Assembly: GCF_001446935.1 (NCBI RefSeq)
Contig: NZ_LKKK01000015.1
Coordinates: 62,001-126,000, forward strand
Source of the DNA: Pseudomonas sp. TTU2014-080ASC
GTDB taxonomy: Bacteria > Pseudomonadota > Gammaproteobacteria > Pseudomonadales > Pseudomonadaceae
DNA: 64,000 nt
Direction of reading: 5' to 3'
Made by a program: the position numbers and the translations under genes. Positions 42,524-50,992 of the stretch are shown here, in pieces (the first letter of the stretch is position 1; each line of letters opens with the position of its first letter). A model generated the notes under the pieces. That model did not search any database. It was not told where the DNA came from and worked only from the letters and a program-made list of their open reading frames with translations.

Positions 42524-43329
42524 TGAACTCACTGCACAACCTATACCGCCCACTGGGCAGCACTGGCCTGCTGGTCTCCCCTATTGGCCTGGGCACCGTG
42601 AAAATCGGCCGCGACCAAGGCGTGAAATACCCCAACGGTTTTACCATCCCGGATGATGCCGCGGTGCGCAATCTGCTGGCACAGGCGCGGGACTTAGGCA
42701 TCAACTTGATCGACACGGCACCGGCTTACGGCACCAGCGAAACCCGCCTCGGCCCGCTGCTGCGTGGCCAGCGCGACGCTTGGGTGATTGTCAGCAAAGT
42801 GGGTGAAGAGTTCGAAAACGGCCAATCCAGCTTCGACTTCAGCCCGGCTCACACCCGTTTCTCGGTGGAGCGCAGCCTCAAGCGTCTGGAGACGGATTGC
42901 ATCGACTTGGTACTGGTGCACTCCGATGGCAACGATGTGGCCATCCTGCGTGACAGCGGCGTCTACGAAACCCTGCAAGACCTCAAGCGTGAGGGCAAAA
43001 TACGTGGTTTCGGCTTGTCGGGCAAAACCGTTGAAGGCGGCCTGCTTGCCCTGGAAAAAGGCGACTGCGCCATGGTCACCTACAACCTTAACGAACAGGC
43101 TGAAGTACCGGTTCTGGACTACGCCGAAGCTCACAGCAAAGGCATTCTGATCAAAAAAGCACTGGCCAGTGGTCACGCCTGCCTTGCCGGCGAAGACCCG
43201 GTGCGCGCCAGCTTCGAGCTGATCTTCAGCCACCCGGCGACCAGCAGCGCCATTATCGGCACCATCAACCCACAGCATCTGGCCCATAACGTGGCCACTG
43301 CAGCGGCTGTGCTGCAGGATATCGCCTAG
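42523..43329 (+). CDS. Aldo/keto reductase
   Basis: A 268-residue TIM-barrel oxidoreductase using NAD(P)H. The catalytic tetrad is visible: D and Y in LIDTAPAYGTSE, K in IVSKVGEEF, and H in LVLVHSDGND. IIGTINPQHLAHNV near the end belongs to the cofactor site. A longer loop than in small AKRs follows the first strand (KIGRDQGVKYPNG). Its start overlaps the stop of the flavoprotein gene. Substrate unknown; an aldehyde or keto-sugar derived from the partner's reaction is an inference. Confidence 0.88.
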   Translation: MNSLHNLYRPLGSTGLLVSPIGLGTVKIGRDQGVKYPNGFTIPDDAAVRNLLAQARDLGINLIDTAPAYGTSETRLGPLLRGQRDAWVIVSKVGEEFENGQSSFDFSPAHTRFSVERSLKRLETDCIDLVLVHSDGNDVAILRDSGVYETLQDLKREGKIRGFGLSGKTVEGGLLALEKGDCAMVTYNLNEQAEVPVLDYAEAHSKGILIKKALASGHACLAGEDPVRASFELIFSHPATSSAIIGTINPQHLAHNVATAAAVLQDIA

Positions 43330-43422
43330 GCAGCAGTGCGTTCGTCAGCAAGCGGCTCTACACAGCGCATTTTTGTGTGCCAAGCTGTCTGACCTGAACG
43401 CACAGATGGGAGGCACCGCCCT

Positions 43423-44298
43423 ATGCCGAAAACCCTGATTCGCAAAGAACCCGGACACTTCAAAACCCGCCAACTGTTTGTTGAAGCGACCCCGGAAAGC
43501 CTGGTGTATCAGGCCGTGGGCATGCCTCTGAACTTCCCCCAGATGCTGGAAAAGCGAAAAACAGTCGAAGTTGCCGATCCCCAGCGCTTTGCCTTACAGC
43601 TGGCCAACCTTGGAGTATCCGTGCGTCTCACGCTGAGCTGGCAGGGACGTGAGTACTGGGTGCTGGTCCGCCAGCGCCGGGCGGATCGCGGCGATATCGT
43701 GCTTAAGCTGATCTCCGGCTACGTACCCAGCCATGAACTGAATCTGCCTCTGCACACGGCCCTGCAGGAAGTCGCTGAAGAATGCCTGCTGGAAACCCCG
43801 GAAGGCTGGCTCAGCGGTCGCTTTGGTGAAACCTGGCTACATACGCCTTACCAGAAAACCCTGCGTTACCGCGAAACGGCCCACTTCAGCCTGCATACGC
43901 TGTCCGGCTCAGCCCGCCCGGTGCAGTGTGAAAACCTCAAGCTGCTGGAACGCCCGCGCGCCTACGTGCATTTGCCGACAGCCTCACTACAGTTGGTCTA
44001 CGACTTGCACCTTGAGCTGCCGAAAGAGGTGCGCCAACTGACCCTGCTGCATGTGGATGAGCAGGTCGAAGACGGTCAACTGATCGCCCGCCTCAACCGT
44101 ACGCGGCCTGATTTATTCCTGATCCCTCTGGAAAACGGCCGCCCACGCCCCGAGTTGCTGACGCTGAAGAAGGGCCAACTGATCCCGGCAAGTACTCGGG
44201 GTATTTGGCTATCCGAAGGCTTTGCCGCGCAGGAAGGCTGGGTGGTGGCAGAAGAGCGTATCCGCTGGAAGGACTGGATGGCGGGCCTCTGTATCTAA
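43423..44298 (+). CDS. Conserved hypothetical protein with Nudix-like segment
   Basis: A 291-residue soluble protein. Residues about 95-125 (LISGYVPSHELNLPLHTALQEV then AEECLLE) have the look of a Nudix box: a glycine, a glutamate six residues on, and QEVAEE in place of REUXEE, but the spacing is two residues too long and the final glycine is missing. The flanking parts (ANLGVSVRLTLSWQGREYWVLVRQRR) could be the first strands of a Nudix fold. Catalysis is doubtful. GGGAGG precedes the ATG. It lies between the aldo/keto reductase and the convergent acyl-CoA dehydrogenase. I do not know its function. Confidence 0.6.
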   Translation: MPKTLIRKEPGHFKTRQLFVEATPESLVYQAVGMPLNFPQMLEKRKTVEVADPQRFALQLANLGVSVRLTLSWQGREYWVLVRQRRADRGDIVLKLISGYVPSHELNLPLHTALQEVAEECLLETPEGWLSGRFGETWLHTPYQKTLRYRETAHFSLHTLSGSARPVQCENLKLLERPRAYVHLPTASLQLVYDLHLELPKEVRQLTLLHVDEQVEDGQLIARLNRTRPDLFLIPLENGRPRPELLTLKKGQLIPASTRGIWLSEGFAAQEGWVVAEERIRWKDWMAGLCI

Positions 44299-44309
44299 GG
44301 CCGCCGTCA

Positions 44310-45518
44310 CTACTTCAGCTCACTGGAGCTCTTGCCCAGCAAGCGCCTGGCCACAATCAGCAGCTGGATTTGCTGGGTGCCTTCAAAGATGTCGAGAATC
44401 TTCGAATCCCGCGCCCACTTTTCCAGCAGTTCATCTTCGCTATAGCCCATCACCCCGGCCAACTCCACACACTTGAGCGTCACCTCATTAGCGACCCGCC
44501 CGGCTTTGGCCTTGGCCATGGACGCCTCTTTGGAGTTGGGCATTTTGTTGTCCGCCATCCACGCCGCCTTCATGGTCAGCAGGCGCGCGGCTTCCCACTC
44601 TGCCTCAAGGCGATACAAGGTCGCTTCGGCATGACTGACGCTGAGCAACGGCTTTTTGTAGTCCATCGCACAGTGTTTTTTCAGTAACTGACGAGTACGG
44701 TCGAGTGCCGCCTTAGCCACGCCGATTGCCATGCCGGCTACCAGCGGGCGGGTGTTGTCGAAGGTTTCCATCACCCCGGCAAAGCCTTTCTGCACGTCGA
44801 TTTCAGGGTTGCCCAACAGGTTGCTGGCAGGCACCCGGCAATCGTTGAAGCTAATGGAGGCTGTGTCCGACGCTTTGATCCCGAGCTTCTTCTCCAGCCG
44901 CGTCACCGTCATGCCCGGCGTGCCGTGCTCAACAACGAAGGATTTGATCGCCGCCCGACCAAGCCCCTTGTCCAGCGTTGCCCATACCACCACCGCCGAA
45001 GCCCGTTCGCCAGAGGTGACGAAGATCTTCTCGCCATTGAGGATGTAGTGATCGCCATCTTTGGTCGCGGTAGTACGGATCGCCGCCGAATCAGAACCAC
45101 AGCCCGGCTCAGTAATCGCCATGGCCGCCCACTGACCGCCAAAACGCTGCAACTGCTCATCGTTGGCCACCGCAGCAATCGCCGCATTGCCCAACCCCTG
45201 CCGCGGCATGGCCAGCAACAGACCGACATCGCCCCAGCACAGCTCCATTACCCCAAGCAGTGCCGACATATTGCCGCCATTGCGCACGCCCGGTGCTTCA
45301 TCGCGGGCCGCACCACGCTTACTGGCAGAGCCTGCGCCCACAGCATCCGGCGAGCCGGCATTCATGCCGTCCAGCAGCGCCGCGAGCATGTCCAGCTCCT
45401 TTGGGTACTCGTGCTCCGCCTTGTCGTACTTACGGGAGATCGGGCGAAAGAAGTGCTCAGCCACTCGATGCGCCTGACCGACCAAACCACGGAATTTGTG
45501 TGGCGACTCCAGATTCAT
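44310..45518 (-). CDS. Acyl-CoA dehydrogenase, subunit with catalytic glutamate
   Basis: A 402-residue acyl-CoA dehydrogenase. The middle domain is normal (MAITEPGCGSDSAAIRTTA, YILNGEKIFVTSG), and IFEGTQQIQLLIVARRL carries the glutamate (E379) at the position of the catalytic base of medium-chain enzymes. The FAD-contact motif RxxFGxxxxxxQ is lost, with KKHCAMDYKKPLLSVSH in its place, and the QxxGGxG segment has become ELAGVMGY. A 10-base gap follows the second dehydrogenase gene. The two may form a heteromer. Substrate unknown. Confidence 0.85.
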   Translation of the reverse strand: MNLESPHKFRGLVGQAHRVAEHFFRPISRKYDKAEHEYPKELDMLAALLDGMNAGSPDAVGAGSASKRGAARDEAPGVRNGGNMSALLGVMELCWGDVGLLLAMPRQGLGNAAIAAVANDEQLQRFGGQWAAMAITEPGCGSDSAAIRTTATKDGDHYILNGEKIFVTSGERASAVVVWATLDKGLGRAAIKSFVVEHGTPGMTVTRLEKKLGIKASDTASISFNDCRVPASNLLGNPEIDVQKGFAGVMETFDNTRPLVAGMAIGVAKAALDRTRQLLKKHCAMDYKKPLLSVSHAEATLYRLEAEWEAARLLTMKAAWMADNKMPNSKEASMAKAKAGRVANEVTLKCVELAGVMGYSEDELLEKWARDSKILDIFEGTQQIQLLIVARRLLGKSSSELK

Positions 45519-45528
45519 CTCCGCCTCC

Positions 45529-46812
45529 TTAAAGCTGCAAACCGCCGGCCATCACCGACAGCGCACGTAAATCGCGATACCAGCGTTCAACCGGATGTTC
45601 TTTGGTAAAACCGTGGCCGCCGAGCAGCTGCACGGCGTTGGTGCCGATCAGCATGGCCTTCTCATTACACAGCAGCCGCGCCAGATAGGCCTCGCGCTGA
45701 AAACTCAGGCCCATTTCAGCCCGGGCACAGGCGCGCCAGACCATCAGGCGCATGGCCTCTAACTCGATCCCCATGTCCGCCACCATAAAGGCCACGCCCT
45801 GACGATGGCTGATCGGCTCGCCGAACGCTTCGCGCTCATTGCAGTAGGGAATCACATAGTCCAGCGCAGCCTGCGCGGTGCCCACCGCCAGCGCACACCA
45901 GGCCAGACTGGCGTAATCAACAAACTGCTGGTAGTTGAACCCCTTGCCATTCAGGCGTGCATCACGGTGCACCTGAACATTGTGCAGACGCACCCGGACG
46001 GTCGCCCCCGCCTTCAGTCCCATCGCGGGCTGGGCGCTGAATTGCAGGCCCTTGGCCCCGGCATCCACCATAAACAGGGCCGGCCCACCGGAGGCCTGCG
46101 CGGCCACGATCAGCTGGCGGGGCTCAAGGCCACCGAGTACCAGGCACTTCTCGCCGCTGAGCACATAATGATGGCCACGCTTACGGGCGCGGGTAGCGAG
46201 CTGATTAACATCGAACATCACCCCCGGCTCTGCCACCGCAATACTCATCGCCGGTGCTGCCTGCTCGCCGACAAACGGCGGTAGCCAACGCGCTTGCTGA
46301 GCATCGCTGCCCCAGCGACGGATACAGTTGGCCGCTGCCAGCGGTTGCAGCAAGGTCGCCGCAAGTGACAGATCACCCTTCCCCAACGCCTCAGCAATCA
46401 GCGCGTTGGTCACGGTGGTGCGCTCACCGGCCATACCACCCAAGGCTTCCGGCACAGCGTAATGAGTCAGGCCCAGCTCGTGGACTTGCTGAACAAGCTC
46501 AGACGGCGTGCATGCGGCTGCATCCGCTTGCTCTGCCAGCGGATGCAGCGCTTCGCTGGCGAAGGCCTCAAGCATCTCCACCAACATTTGCTGATCATCT
46601 GAGAGAGTCAGGTCAAACAGGCCATCGGGGTTTGCAGCACGGGGCGTCTTACCGGTCTTCCCCGAACGCTGTGCCGCCGCACGAAAGCCCGCGCGACTGC
46701 CGCGATAAATCAGATTTTCGAAACGCTCACGCAGTTTGAAGCGGTCCGGCCAGTCTGACTGAGCAACCCGGCTCAGCAAGGACAGCGCACGGCCCTGAAC
46801 ATCGGTCCTCAT
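45529..46812 (-). CDS. Acyl-CoA dehydrogenase, subunit lacking the catalytic glutamate
   Basis: A 427-residue acyl-CoA-dehydrogenase-fold protein with a 70-residue basic N-terminal extension. It keeps the FAD contacts its neighbour lacks: REAFGEPISHRQ and QLLGGHGFTKEHPVERWYRD. The C-terminus is short and reads LRALSVMAGGLQL, without the YEGT glutamate. The middle-domain TEPG motif reads AVAEPGVMFDVN. It therefore seems unable to act alone. ATG with GGAG nine bases upstream. It is the first gene of the pair. Position corresponds to PA4994/PA4995. Confidence 0.82.
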   Translation of the reverse strand: MRTDVQGRALSLLSRVAQSDWPDRFKLRERFENLIYRGSRAGFRAAAQRSGKTGKTPRAANPDGLFDLTLSDDQQMLVEMLEAFASEALHPLAEQADAAACTPSELVQQVHELGLTHYAVPEALGGMAGERTTVTNALIAEALGKGDLSLAATLLQPLAAANCIRRWGSDAQQARWLPPFVGEQAAPAMSIAVAEPGVMFDVNQLATRARKRGHHYVLSGEKCLVLGGLEPRQLIVAAQASGGPALFMVDAGAKGLQFSAQPAMGLKAGATVRVRLHNVQVHRDARLNGKGFNYQQFVDYASLAWCALAVGTAQAALDYVIPYCNEREAFGEPISHRQGVAFMVADMGIELEAMRLMVWRACARAEMGLSFQREAYLARLLCNEKAMLIGTNAVQLLGGHGFTKEHPVERWYRDLRALSVMAGGLQL

Positions 46813-46925
46813 GACATTCGCTCCTTGAAGGAATGTCACGATGATGCGCCTGAGCGTAAATCAGGCCAATGACCGCTCCGCCAAGCGTGGCTGGCGCACC
46901 AGCCACTTGTCAGCGCGAGGAAGGC

Positions 46926-48347
46926 TTACTGCTTGCGGATTTTGTTGACGATGGCCGTGGTCGAGCTGTTTTCCACCAACCCGAGCACCCGCACTTCACC
47001 ACCGTATGCACGAACGATGTCGGCACCGACGACCTGATCAATACCGTAGTCGCCGCCTTTAACCAGAACGTCTGGCTTAATTGCGCGCAGCAGGTTTTCC
47101 GGGGTGTCTTCGCTGAAGCTCACCACCCAGTCCACAGCCCCTAAACCGGCCAGAACCGCCATGCGTCGGTCGACACTGTTGATCGGGCGCTCCGGGCCCT
47201 TCAGGCGGGAAACCGAGGCGTCATCGTTGACCGCCAGCACCAGGCGGTCACCTTGAGCGCGGGCCTGTTCAAGGTAAGTCACGTGACCGGCATGCAAGAT
47301 GTCAAAGCAACCATTGGTGAAGACGATTTTCTCGCCATGGGCGCGGGCATCTTCAACCGCCAACAGCAGCTGATCCAGCTCCAGCGCACCGCTTTGCGAG
47401 CCGGCTTCACGATGGATGGCGCGGCGCAGTTCAGGCGCACTGATCGCCGCAGTTCCGAGCTTTCCCACCACGATGCTGGCGGCCAGGTTGGCCAGCGCCA
47501 CCGCATTTTCAAGGCTTTCACCCGCAGCCAAGCTGGCCGCCAGGGTAGAGATCACCGTATCACCGGCACCGGTCACATCGAACACTTCACGAGCCTTGGC
47601 AGCCAGATGCAGCGGCGGATGTTCCGGGCGCAACAGGCTCATGCCGTTTTCGCTGCGGGTTACCAGCAGCGCGCCAAGTTCCAAATCGGCAACCAGTTTC
47701 AGGCCCTTACTGACCAGTTCTTCATCACTATTGCAACGGCCAACAATGGCTTCGAACTCGCTGAGATTTGGGGTGATCAGGCTGGCACCGCGATAGATCG
47801 AGAAATCTTTGCCTTTAGGGTCCGCCAGAACGGTGATGCCCTTCTTACGAGCCAGCTGCACCAGCTCCTGGTGATTCTGCAGGGCACCCTTGCCGTAATC
47901 AGAGAGCACCAGAACCTTAACCCCGTCCAACTGCTCATCGACACTGCTGGCAAGTGCGGCCGCGTCGGTGCGGAACATTTCTTCAAAGTCCATCCGCAAC
48001 AGCTGCTGATGGCGGCTCATGATCCGCAGTTTGACGATGGTGGGTTGATCTTTGATGGTCTGGAAACGGGTCTTGATTCCGACTTTTTGCAGACAGGCGC
48101 TGAGGCTTTGCGCGGCTTCGTCATCGCCCGTCACACCAATCAGGGTGGCCGAAGCCCCTAATGCTGCAATGTTCAGCGCAACATTCGCTGCGCCGCCCGG
48201 ACGGTCTTCCATTTCCTCAACCTTGACCACCGGGACCGGGGCTTCAGGCGAAATCCGTGACGTGCCGCCATGCCAGTAACGATCCAGCATGACATCGCCC
48301 ACAACCAGAATACTGGCCTGATCGAAATGCGGCATGGACAACTTCAT
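46926..48347 (-). CDS. hldE: Bifunctional heptose kinase/adenylyltransferase HldE
   Basis: HldE makes ADP-D-glycero-beta-D-manno-heptose, the precursor of inner-core heptose. The 473-residue protein has an N-terminal PfkB kinase (about 1-320; RPGGAANVALNIAALG, LVLSDYGKGAL, DVTGAGDTVISTLAASLA) and a C-terminal cytidylyltransferase-fold adenylyltransferase (about 345-473; FTNGCFDILHAGHVTYLEQA, VKGGDYGIDQVVGAD, ENSSTT). Start ATG has CGGAG five bases upstream. It lies directly downstream of msbA (40 bases), and its product feeds waaC and waaF at the end of the window. Confidence 0.96.
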   Translation of the reverse strand: MKLSMPHFDQASILVVGDVMLDRYWHGGTSRISPEAPVPVVKVEEMEDRPGGAANVALNIAALGASATLIGVTGDDEAAQSLSACLQKVGIKTRFQTIKDQPTIVKLRIMSRHQQLLRMDFEEMFRTDAAALASSVDEQLDGVKVLVLSDYGKGALQNHQELVQLARKKGITVLADPKGKDFSIYRGASLITPNLSEFEAIVGRCNSDEELVSKGLKLVADLELGALLVTRSENGMSLLRPEHPPLHLAAKAREVFDVTGAGDTVISTLAASLAAGESLENAVALANLAASIVVGKLGTAAISAPELRRAIHREAGSQSGALELDQLLLAVEDARAHGEKIVFTNGCFDILHAGHVTYLEQARAQGDRLVLAVNDDASVSRLKGPERPINSVDRRMAVLAGLGAVDWVVSFSEDTPENLLRAIKPDVLVKGGDYGIDQVVGADIVRAYGGEVRVLGLVENSSTTAIVNKIRKQ

Positions 48348-48387
48348 AAGAACTCCGAGGCTTACAATGTGGCGGGCGCGTAGTTTA

Positions 48388-50190
48388 TCAGGCGATATTC
48401 ACCGGTGTGTCTTCATCAAGCCCCATGGCATGCAGACGCGCGTAATAACCGTTTTGCTCCAGCAATTGGCTGTGAGTACCGCGCTCGACAATATGCCCCT
48501 GGTCCATGACCAAAATCATGTCAGCCTTCTCAATGGTCGACAGACGGTGAGCAATCACCAGCGTCGTACGGCCTTTCATCACCCGATCCAGCGCTGCCTG
48601 AATGTGCCGCTCAGATTCAGTATCAAGGGCTGAAGTTGCCTCATCCAAAATCAGGATCGGCGCATCCTTGAGCAGTGCCCGGGCAATGGCCAAACGCTGA
48701 CGCTGCCCACCGGACAGCAGCACACCGTTTTCACCCACCTGGGTATCCAGGCCATTGGGCAGCTTGTCGATAAACTCTTTGGCGTAAGCCGCTTCGACTG
48801 CCTGCTCAATCGCTTCGCGCGGCGCTCCAGCCAAGTCACCATAGGCGATGTTGTTGGCCACGCTATCGTTGAACAGGGTGACCTGCTGAGTCACCAGAGC
48901 AATGTGACTGCGTAGATTGCGCAGCGTGAACTGCTCAATGCCCACGCCATCAAGCAGAATGTCGCCGTTCTCATGGTGATAAAAACGCGGAATCAGGTTA
49001 GCCAGGGTCGACTTACCGCTGCCCGAACGGCCTACCAAGGCAACCATCTGGCCCGGCTCAACAGTGAAATTAATATCGTTGAGCACAGGTTTTTCGGTGT
49101 CCGGGTACTGGAAACTCAGGTTACGCACCTCAAGCCGCCCGCTGACGCGCTTCTGCTCGAAGGTGCCCTTGTCCTCTTCAGGCGCTTCATCAAGTTGCTC
49201 AAAGATGCTTTCTGCACCGGCCACGCCTTTCTGAATCGTCGAGCTGACTTCAGAAAGTTGGCGGATCGGCTTCGGCAGCAGGCCTGCAGCCGTGATGTAA
49301 GCGACCATGTCACCGGCGGTGGCATCGCCCCGCAGCAGCAGCACCAGGAACATCAGTACGGCCATAGCGCTATAGATCACCAGTTGCAGCGTCGGCGTGT
49401 ACACCGCGCTGGTCTTGGTCATGCGCAGTTGCTTTTCGGTGTTGTCCTGACTCGCCTCTTTAAAGCGCTCAGACTCATAGGTTTCACCGCCGAAACTGCG
49501 GACAACGCGATAGCCCTGGATGGTCTCGGAAGCGACATGGGTCACATCCCCCATCGCCACCTGAATCTTCTTACTTTGTTTACGAAACTTTTTACTGGTG
49601 CTGCTGACCATCACTGCGATCACCGGAAGAATCGCAAGCATCACCAGCGTCAGTTTCCAGTTCATCCACAGCAAGTAACCGAACAGGAAAACAATCGTCA
49701 GCCCCTCACGGATCACCACTTTGATCGCATCAGTTGCCGCGCCGGTAACCATGGTGACGTTAAAGGTAATGCGGGAAATCAGGTGCCCGGAGTTGTGGCT
49801 GTCGAAATAGCGGTTCGGCAGTACCATCAGGCTGTTAAACAGGGCGATACGCAGGTCATGTACGAGGCCCAATGAAACCCTGGCCAGAAAATAGTTACCC
49901 AGGTAGGAACCAACCCCTTGCCAGGCGGCGATGGCGACAATCAGCAACGGCACCGCCTGCAGCAGCTGCATATCACGCAGATAAGGCACTGTAGGAAACA
50001 GCACGGCTTCAGGATTGGAAAGACCGTCGACGAAATACTTGAGAATGCCTGCCAACATTGGCTGGGTAGAGGCAAAGATGATGTAACCCAGAATACTGAT
50101 CAAAAACATGCCGATATATGGGCGGATGTAGCCCAACAAGCGGAAGTAGATTCTTAGACTGGATGTCTGTCCAGACTCAGGTGTATTCAT
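48388..50190 (-). CDS. msbA: Lipid A-core flippase MsbA
   Basis: MsbA is a homodimeric ABC exporter that flips lipid A-core across the inner membrane. The 600-residue half-transporter has six membrane helices (about 20-320) and an ABC domain with Walker A GRSGSGKST, Q-loop TQQVTLFN, signature LSGGQRQRLAIARAL, Walker B LILDEATSALD and switch histidine IAHRLST. I started at the ATG before NTPESGQTSSLRIYF; a 22-codon extension lacks family support. It is divergent from the LPS kinase-like gene and upstream of hldE. Confidence 0.96.
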   Translation of the reverse strand: MNTPESGQTSSLRIYFRLLGYIRPYIGMFLISILGYIIFASTQPMLAGILKYFVDGLSNPEAVLFPTVPYLRDMQLLQAVPLLIVAIAAWQGVGSYLGNYFLARVSLGLVHDLRIALFNSLMVLPNRYFDSHNSGHLISRITFNVTMVTGAATDAIKVVIREGLTIVFLFGYLLWMNWKLTLVMLAILPVIAVMVSSTSKKFRKQSKKIQVAMGDVTHVASETIQGYRVVRSFGGETYESERFKEASQDNTEKQLRMTKTSAVYTPTLQLVIYSAMAVLMFLVLLLRGDATAGDMVAYITAAGLLPKPIRQLSEVSSTIQKGVAGAESIFEQLDEAPEEDKGTFEQKRVSGRLEVRNLSFQYPDTEKPVLNDINFTVEPGQMVALVGRSGSGKSTLANLIPRFYHHENGDILLDGVGIEQFTLRNLRSHIALVTQQVTLFNDSVANNIAYGDLAGAPREAIEQAVEAAYAKEFIDKLPNGLDTQVGENGVLLSGGQRQRLAIARALLKDAPILILDEATSALDTESERHIQAALDRVMKGRTTLVIAHRLSTIEKADMILVMDQGHIVERGTHSQLLEQNGYYARLHAMGLDEDTPVNIA

Positions 50191-50299
50191 GCAATGCTGC
50201 TCGCTATCTGATAAGAGCCAAAGCTTAACATAGCTACCTGACCTCCTACCGGCCAATCGGGTAGACTGCTGCCCCCTGTGTGCAATTCAGATTTTTGAT

Positions 50300-50992
50300 A
50301 TGACCCCCATCACTAATGAACAGTATCTGTCACTTCGCCAGAATGCCGAGCTAATTGAAGCCGATCATTGTGGAGAGAAGGTGCTGAAATTAGCTGATGG
50401 AAGTTTTCTAAAACTGTTTCGCCGCAAGCGTTTGATCACATCGGAACTGTATCGCCCTTACGCCCGCCGCTTTGCGCTAAACGCCAAGCGTCTGGCGAAA
50501 TTGCAGATACCTTGCCCGACTATTATTACGACTTACAGCATTCCAAGTATTGAACGGACCGCCGTCCATTACTGGCCTCTGCCCGGCACCACGCTGCGGT
50601 ATGAGTTCCAGAACATCGACGGCGAATTGCAGGATGCTTTATGCACTATGCTTGGTGCATTCATCGCTAGGATTCATGACTCGGGCGTGTATTTCCGCTC
50701 GCTTCACCTGGGAAATATCGTACAAACCCCTGACGGACAACTCGGACTGATCGACATTGCTGACATGCAGGTCTTCCGCGGTCCAATTGGTAGGTTGCGG
50801 CGCAAACGCAACTTCCTGCATCTGTTCAGATACAGCAACGATATTCAGAAACTTGTCTTGCACAGCGACGCATTTATCAATGCGTACTGCAAGGATCTGA
50901 ATACCAGGCAAAGAAACAGTCTGTCCGAGTTTCTGCAAAACCTGTTCACCAGAGCCAGTCAACTCCGCGCCGGACAAGAGCAGATATCATGA
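50300..50992 (+). CDS. LPS-kinase-fold protein (toluene-tolerance type), catalytic Asp missing
   Basis: A 230-residue protein with the lipopolysaccharide-kinase fold. KVLKLADGSFLKLFRRKRL gives the ATP-lysine strand, and GLIDIADM the metal-binding aspartate (D152). The catalytic loop reads YFRSLHLGNIV: where kinases have HxDxxxxN it has S134 in place of aspartate, while N139 remains. It corresponds to PA4998, called a toluene-tolerance protein. It is divergent from msbA, and its end overlaps the next gene by four bases (ATGA). Two lines I counted (50341-50400, 50521-50580) have 47% and 45% GC, lower than neighbours. Confidence 0.75.
   Translation: MTPITNEQYLSLRQNAELIEADHCGEKVLKLADGSFLKLFRRKRLITSELYRPYARRFALNAKRLAKLQIPCPTIITTYSIPSIERTAVHYWPLPGTTLRYEFQNIDGELQDALCTMLGAFIARIHDSGVYFRSLHLGNIVQTPDGQLGLIDIADMQVFRGPIGRLRRKRNFLHLFRYSNDIQKLVLHSDAFINAYCKDLNTRQRNSLSEFLQNLFTRASQLRAGQEQIS

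Noticed and set aside
41351..43329. FAD oxidoreductase/aldo-keto reductase pair as a named pathway
   Set aside because: They are clearly coupled, but the sequence gives no substrate, so I did not assign one.
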